DNA of 6,594 bases, from the NCBI GenBank assembly GCA_022866585.1, contig JALHUP010000112.1, positions 1 to 6,594 of the forward strand, read 5' to 3'. Below are positions 5,059-6,594 of the stretch, piece after piece; the first letter of the stretch is position 1, and each line of letters starts with the position of its first letter. Origin of the DNA: Candidatus Zixiibacteriota bacterium (GTDB taxonomy: Bacteria; Zixibacteria; MSB-5A5; SM1-73). The notes under the pieces are model-generated. The model searched no databases. It was not told the DNA's origin and was given only the letters and a program-made list of their open reading frames with translations. The translations under genes were made by a program, and so were the position numbers.

Positions 5059-5112
5059 CCGCCGAAGGCGGATATGGGCGAAGCACAGCGAAACCAGATA
5101 CGCTCTGTTATA
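5032..5112. repeat. Long imperfect palindrome upstream of hicB (attC-like)
   Basis: Nested arms on the plus strand: TATAAC (5032-5037) with GTTATA (5107-5112), CGCTGT (5043-5048) with ACAGCG (5085-5090), and CCGCC (5059-5063) with GGCGG (5067-5071) around a GAA loop. The total span is 81 bp. It follows the nuclease-like gene (stop at 5130) as the other palindrome follows hicA, and shares CTCTGTTAT (5103-5111) with it in the same relative place. Its outer boxes (GTTATA) do not fit GTTRRRY exactly. Confidence 0.55.
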
Positions 5113-5129
5113 CGTTCTTTCCTTAAACA

Positions 5130-5906
5130 TTATTCGATCTCTGCATACCACCCAGTAGGGATATTATCTTTAATACACTGGTTGATCATCTGATGCGAGC
5201 GTTTAAGAACTAAGATTGCATTTGGAAGATCGGTTTTGCTTCGAACATATATTCTTCCCCACTTATATCCATAATCACCCGAGAAAGGCTCTACTCCCTT
5301 TAATCTTTTGCCATTCGTGAATAGATGTATATTTAGAAATCCTTTACGTAGTGCTACAGCGGCAAACGTGCGTTTAGGAGAATAATACATAAGTCTGTAT
5401 TTGGCTATTTTAAAGTAGATTGCATCGTCAATCCTTTTGATTTTCTTATCTAGTTCTTCAAAAAGCCTTTTGGTTTCACCTCCCGCTCTGTCGAGGTGCA
5501 TTTTCAATGAGTATTTTTCTTCTGTGGTCGGCTTATCTGGCGGTTCAAGTGGGAAATTCTCCAGCCTCTTTATTTCTTCCTTAAGTTCGATTACTTCAAT
5601 ACTTCTAGGGCACTCACTCCAATCATGCTCCCAGCAAACAATCATGTCGCATTCAGATGGATCATGTTTGAAATGGCCGCTGCGGTACTCAAATTCTATC
5701 CTTACCTCTTCCCATCGTCCCTTTCCGATGTATCGTTTTGCAATACAATCTGGATAACCAGGACGTACTACCTCTACATACATTCCAAGTTCGCGAGCAA
5801 TCATGCCAAATAGGAAAACGACACCCTGCTCATTTACAGGTGCCCAAATAAGTCCACGAAAATTTATTAGCTCCCCCGTAATTGTCTTGCGTTTTGATTT
5901 TATCAT
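5130..5906 (-). CDS. Putative PD-(D/E)XK-like nuclease with C-terminal DUF5655 domain
   Basis: A 258-residue protein of no proven function. Residues 12-108 hold WAPVNEQGVVFLFGMIARELG, then YPDC (D53), IEFE (E71, E73), and SECDMIVCWEHDW (85-96). A conserved acidic residue in PD followed by a strand with E-x-E, then a strand with D and W, is the order expected of PD-(D/E)XK nuclease-like folds. Residues about 147-238 (LFEELDKKIKRID ... GYKWGRIYVRSKTDLPNAILVLKRS) match DUF5655 as I remember it. A proline-rich linker (118-127) separates them. I prefer ATG 5906, preceded by AGGGTG 6 nt upstream; GTG 5915 would add three residues. It sits first in the accessory block, between fabG and hicBA, and could be a defence or DNA-repair protein. 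The domain calls are from memory, not a search. Confidence 0.75.
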   Translation of the reverse strand: MIKSKRKTITGELINFRGLIWAPVNEQGVVFLFGMIARELGMYVEVVRPGYPDCIAKRYIGKGRWEEVRIEFEYRSGHFKHDPSECDMIVCWEHDWSECPRSIEVIELKEEIKRLENFPLEPPDKPTTEEKYSLKMHLDRAGGETKRLFEELDKKIKRIDDAIYFKIAKYRLMYYSPKRTFAAVALRKGFLNIHLFTNGKRLKGVEPFSGDYGYKWGRIYVRSKTDLPNAILVLKRSHQMINQCIKDNIPTGWYAEIE

Positions 5907-5954
5907 AGATCTCACCCTGCTATAGTATCATAGAGAGCTTAGAATCAAATTCGT

Positions 5955-6017
5955 ACCAGCAAGCTGGTGCACTCCAGTTAAGAAGTCTCTGGTCAAGCTA
6001 AAGCTTGACACTCCAGA
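5955..6017. repeat. Two hairpin repeats ending in CACTCCAG
   Basis: Two units on the plus strand: ACCAGC-AA-GCTGGT (5955-5968) followed by CACTCCAG (5970-5977), and GTCAAGCT-AA-AGCTTGAC (5992-6009) followed by CACTCCAG (6009-6016). Stems are perfect but differ in sequence, whereas the trailing 8-mer and the AA loop are identical. The second has an extra outer TCTGG (5988-5992)/CCAGA (6013-6017) pairing. They lie 5-67 bp past the fabG stop; no T-run follows, so they are not intrinsic terminators. Confidence 0.75.
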
Positions 6018-6021
6018 CATC

Positions 6022-6594
6022 CTACATTAATAATCCTCCATCCACCTGAATCACCTGACCGGTGATGTAGCTGGCTTCGTCAGAGACTAAGAAAGCCACC
6101 AGATTTGCTACCTCCTCCGGGGTTCCAACCCTTTTCAAGGGGATTTGGTTCAAAAAAGCATCTTTGGCGCTCTGGGGAAGATTCTCAGTCATTGAAGTCA
6201 AAATGTAACCTGGAGCAACTGCATTCACCGTAATACCCCGACTAGCAAGCTCTTTAGCGGTTGACTTGGTCAAGCCGATCAGTCCCGCTTTGGAAGCGGC
6301 ATAAGTTGATTGTCCTACATTGCCCATCATTCCGATCACCGAAGTGATATTGACAATCCTTCCTGATTTCTGCTTAATCATCACCCTTGCCACACTTTTG
6401 GTGAGGTTGAAAGCTCCTTTCAGGTTTACATCCAAGACCCGATTCCAATCCTCTTCCGAGACTCTGATCAAAAGCCCATCTTTGCTTATTCCGGCATTGT
6501 TGACCAAAATATCCAAGGTGGGGAATCTTTCATGGACCTTTTTTATCAAATCTTCAACCTCTTGAGAGTCGGAGACGTCAGCTTTTAAAGCCAC
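6022..6594 (-). CDS. fabG: 3-oxoacyl-ACP reductase (partial, start beyond window)
   Basis: The C-terminal 190 codons of a short-chain dehydrogenase/reductase of the FabG type, which reduces 3-ketoacyl-ACP with NADPH. Visible motifs are DVSD, NNAGISKDGLL (cofactor-binding NNAG), the catalytic Ser in NITSVIGMMGN, the YxxxK pair in STYAASKAG, VNAVAPGYILTSMT, and the closing ASYITGQVIQVDGG. A complete FabG has about 247 residues, so roughly 55, including the TGxxxGIG Rossmann loop, are missing to the right. The ending is normal and intact, and stop TAG is at 6024-6022. The next pathway gene, acpP, is about 1.9 kb away rather than adjacent, separated by hairpins, the nuclease-like gene, hicBA and a small gene. 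Confidence 0.95.
   Translation of the reverse strand: MALKADVSDSQEVEDLIKKVHERFPTLDILVNNAGISKDGLLIRVSEEDWNRVLDVNLKGAFNLTKSVARVMIKQKSGRIVNITSVIGMMGNVGQSTYAASKAGLIGLTKSTAKELASRGITVNAVAPGYILTSMTENLPQSAKDAFLNQIPLKRVGTPEEVANLVAFLVSDEASYITGQVIQVDGGLLM

Noticed and set aside
5009..5086. N-terminal extension of HicB to an upstream start
   Set aside because: It would translate the palindrome and the TATAAT box, lacks an SD, and the ATG at 5008 has one plus the normal family N-terminus.
5955..6017. Intrinsic terminator after fabG
   Set aside because: Stems are strong but no T-run follows on the minus strand; they fit a dispersed hairpin family better.
1..6594. CRISPR array, tRNA, rRNA or insertion sequence
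   Set aside because: No regularly spaced repeats, no tRNA-like cloverleaf, no transposase or integrase reading frame was found.

Overview
The window reads as a piece of chromosome from a diderm bacterium of moderate GC, probably a little-studied or uncultivated lineage. Evidence: every clear gene runs on the minus strand; canonical Shine-Dalgarno (SD) sites precede several of them; a Sec signal peptide opens into a run typical of TonB-receptor/carboxypeptidase-like beta domains; and short palindromic or tandem repeats of the kind often seen in metagenome-derived genomes sit both between and inside genes. No taxon can be fixed from the sequence alone.

Layout in transcription order (high to low coordinates). 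First comes the 3' three quarters of fabG (6022-6594). Then follows about 1.9 kb of accessory DNA (4122-6021): two hairpins ending in CACTCCAG, an uncharacterised protein that looks like a PD-(D/E)XK nuclease domain joined to DUF5655 (5130-5906), a large imperfect palindrome, a hicB-hicA toxin-antitoxin pair (4557-5008), a second large palindrome, and a 65-codon gene that appears to start with CTG behind a strong SD (4224-4421). The fatty-acid operon then resumes: acpP (3855-4121), fabF (2554-3843), rnc (1684-2484) and a LipM/LplA-type lipoyl/octanoyl transferase (792-1694). A 680-bp AT-rich intergenic stretch holds a probable terminator and a good sigma-70 promoter for a secreted or outer-membrane protein that is cut by the window edge (1-112).

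The core genes form the familiar fab cluster: FabG reduces 3-ketoacyl-ACP, AcpP carries the acyl chain, FabF condenses, and the LipM-like enzyme would use the octanoyl-ACP the pathway makes. RNase III is a common passenger of this operon. Two things stand out. The conserved fabG-acpP junction is split by a cassette-like block in which two gene units are each followed by a long palindrome sharing a 9-bp arm (integron attC-like geometry, no integrase in view). Also, three consecutive core genes (fabF, rnc, the lipM-like gene) carry in-frame copies of one short repeat, and acpP ends in a hairpin-encoded tail, so repeats have invaded coding sequence at tolerated positions.
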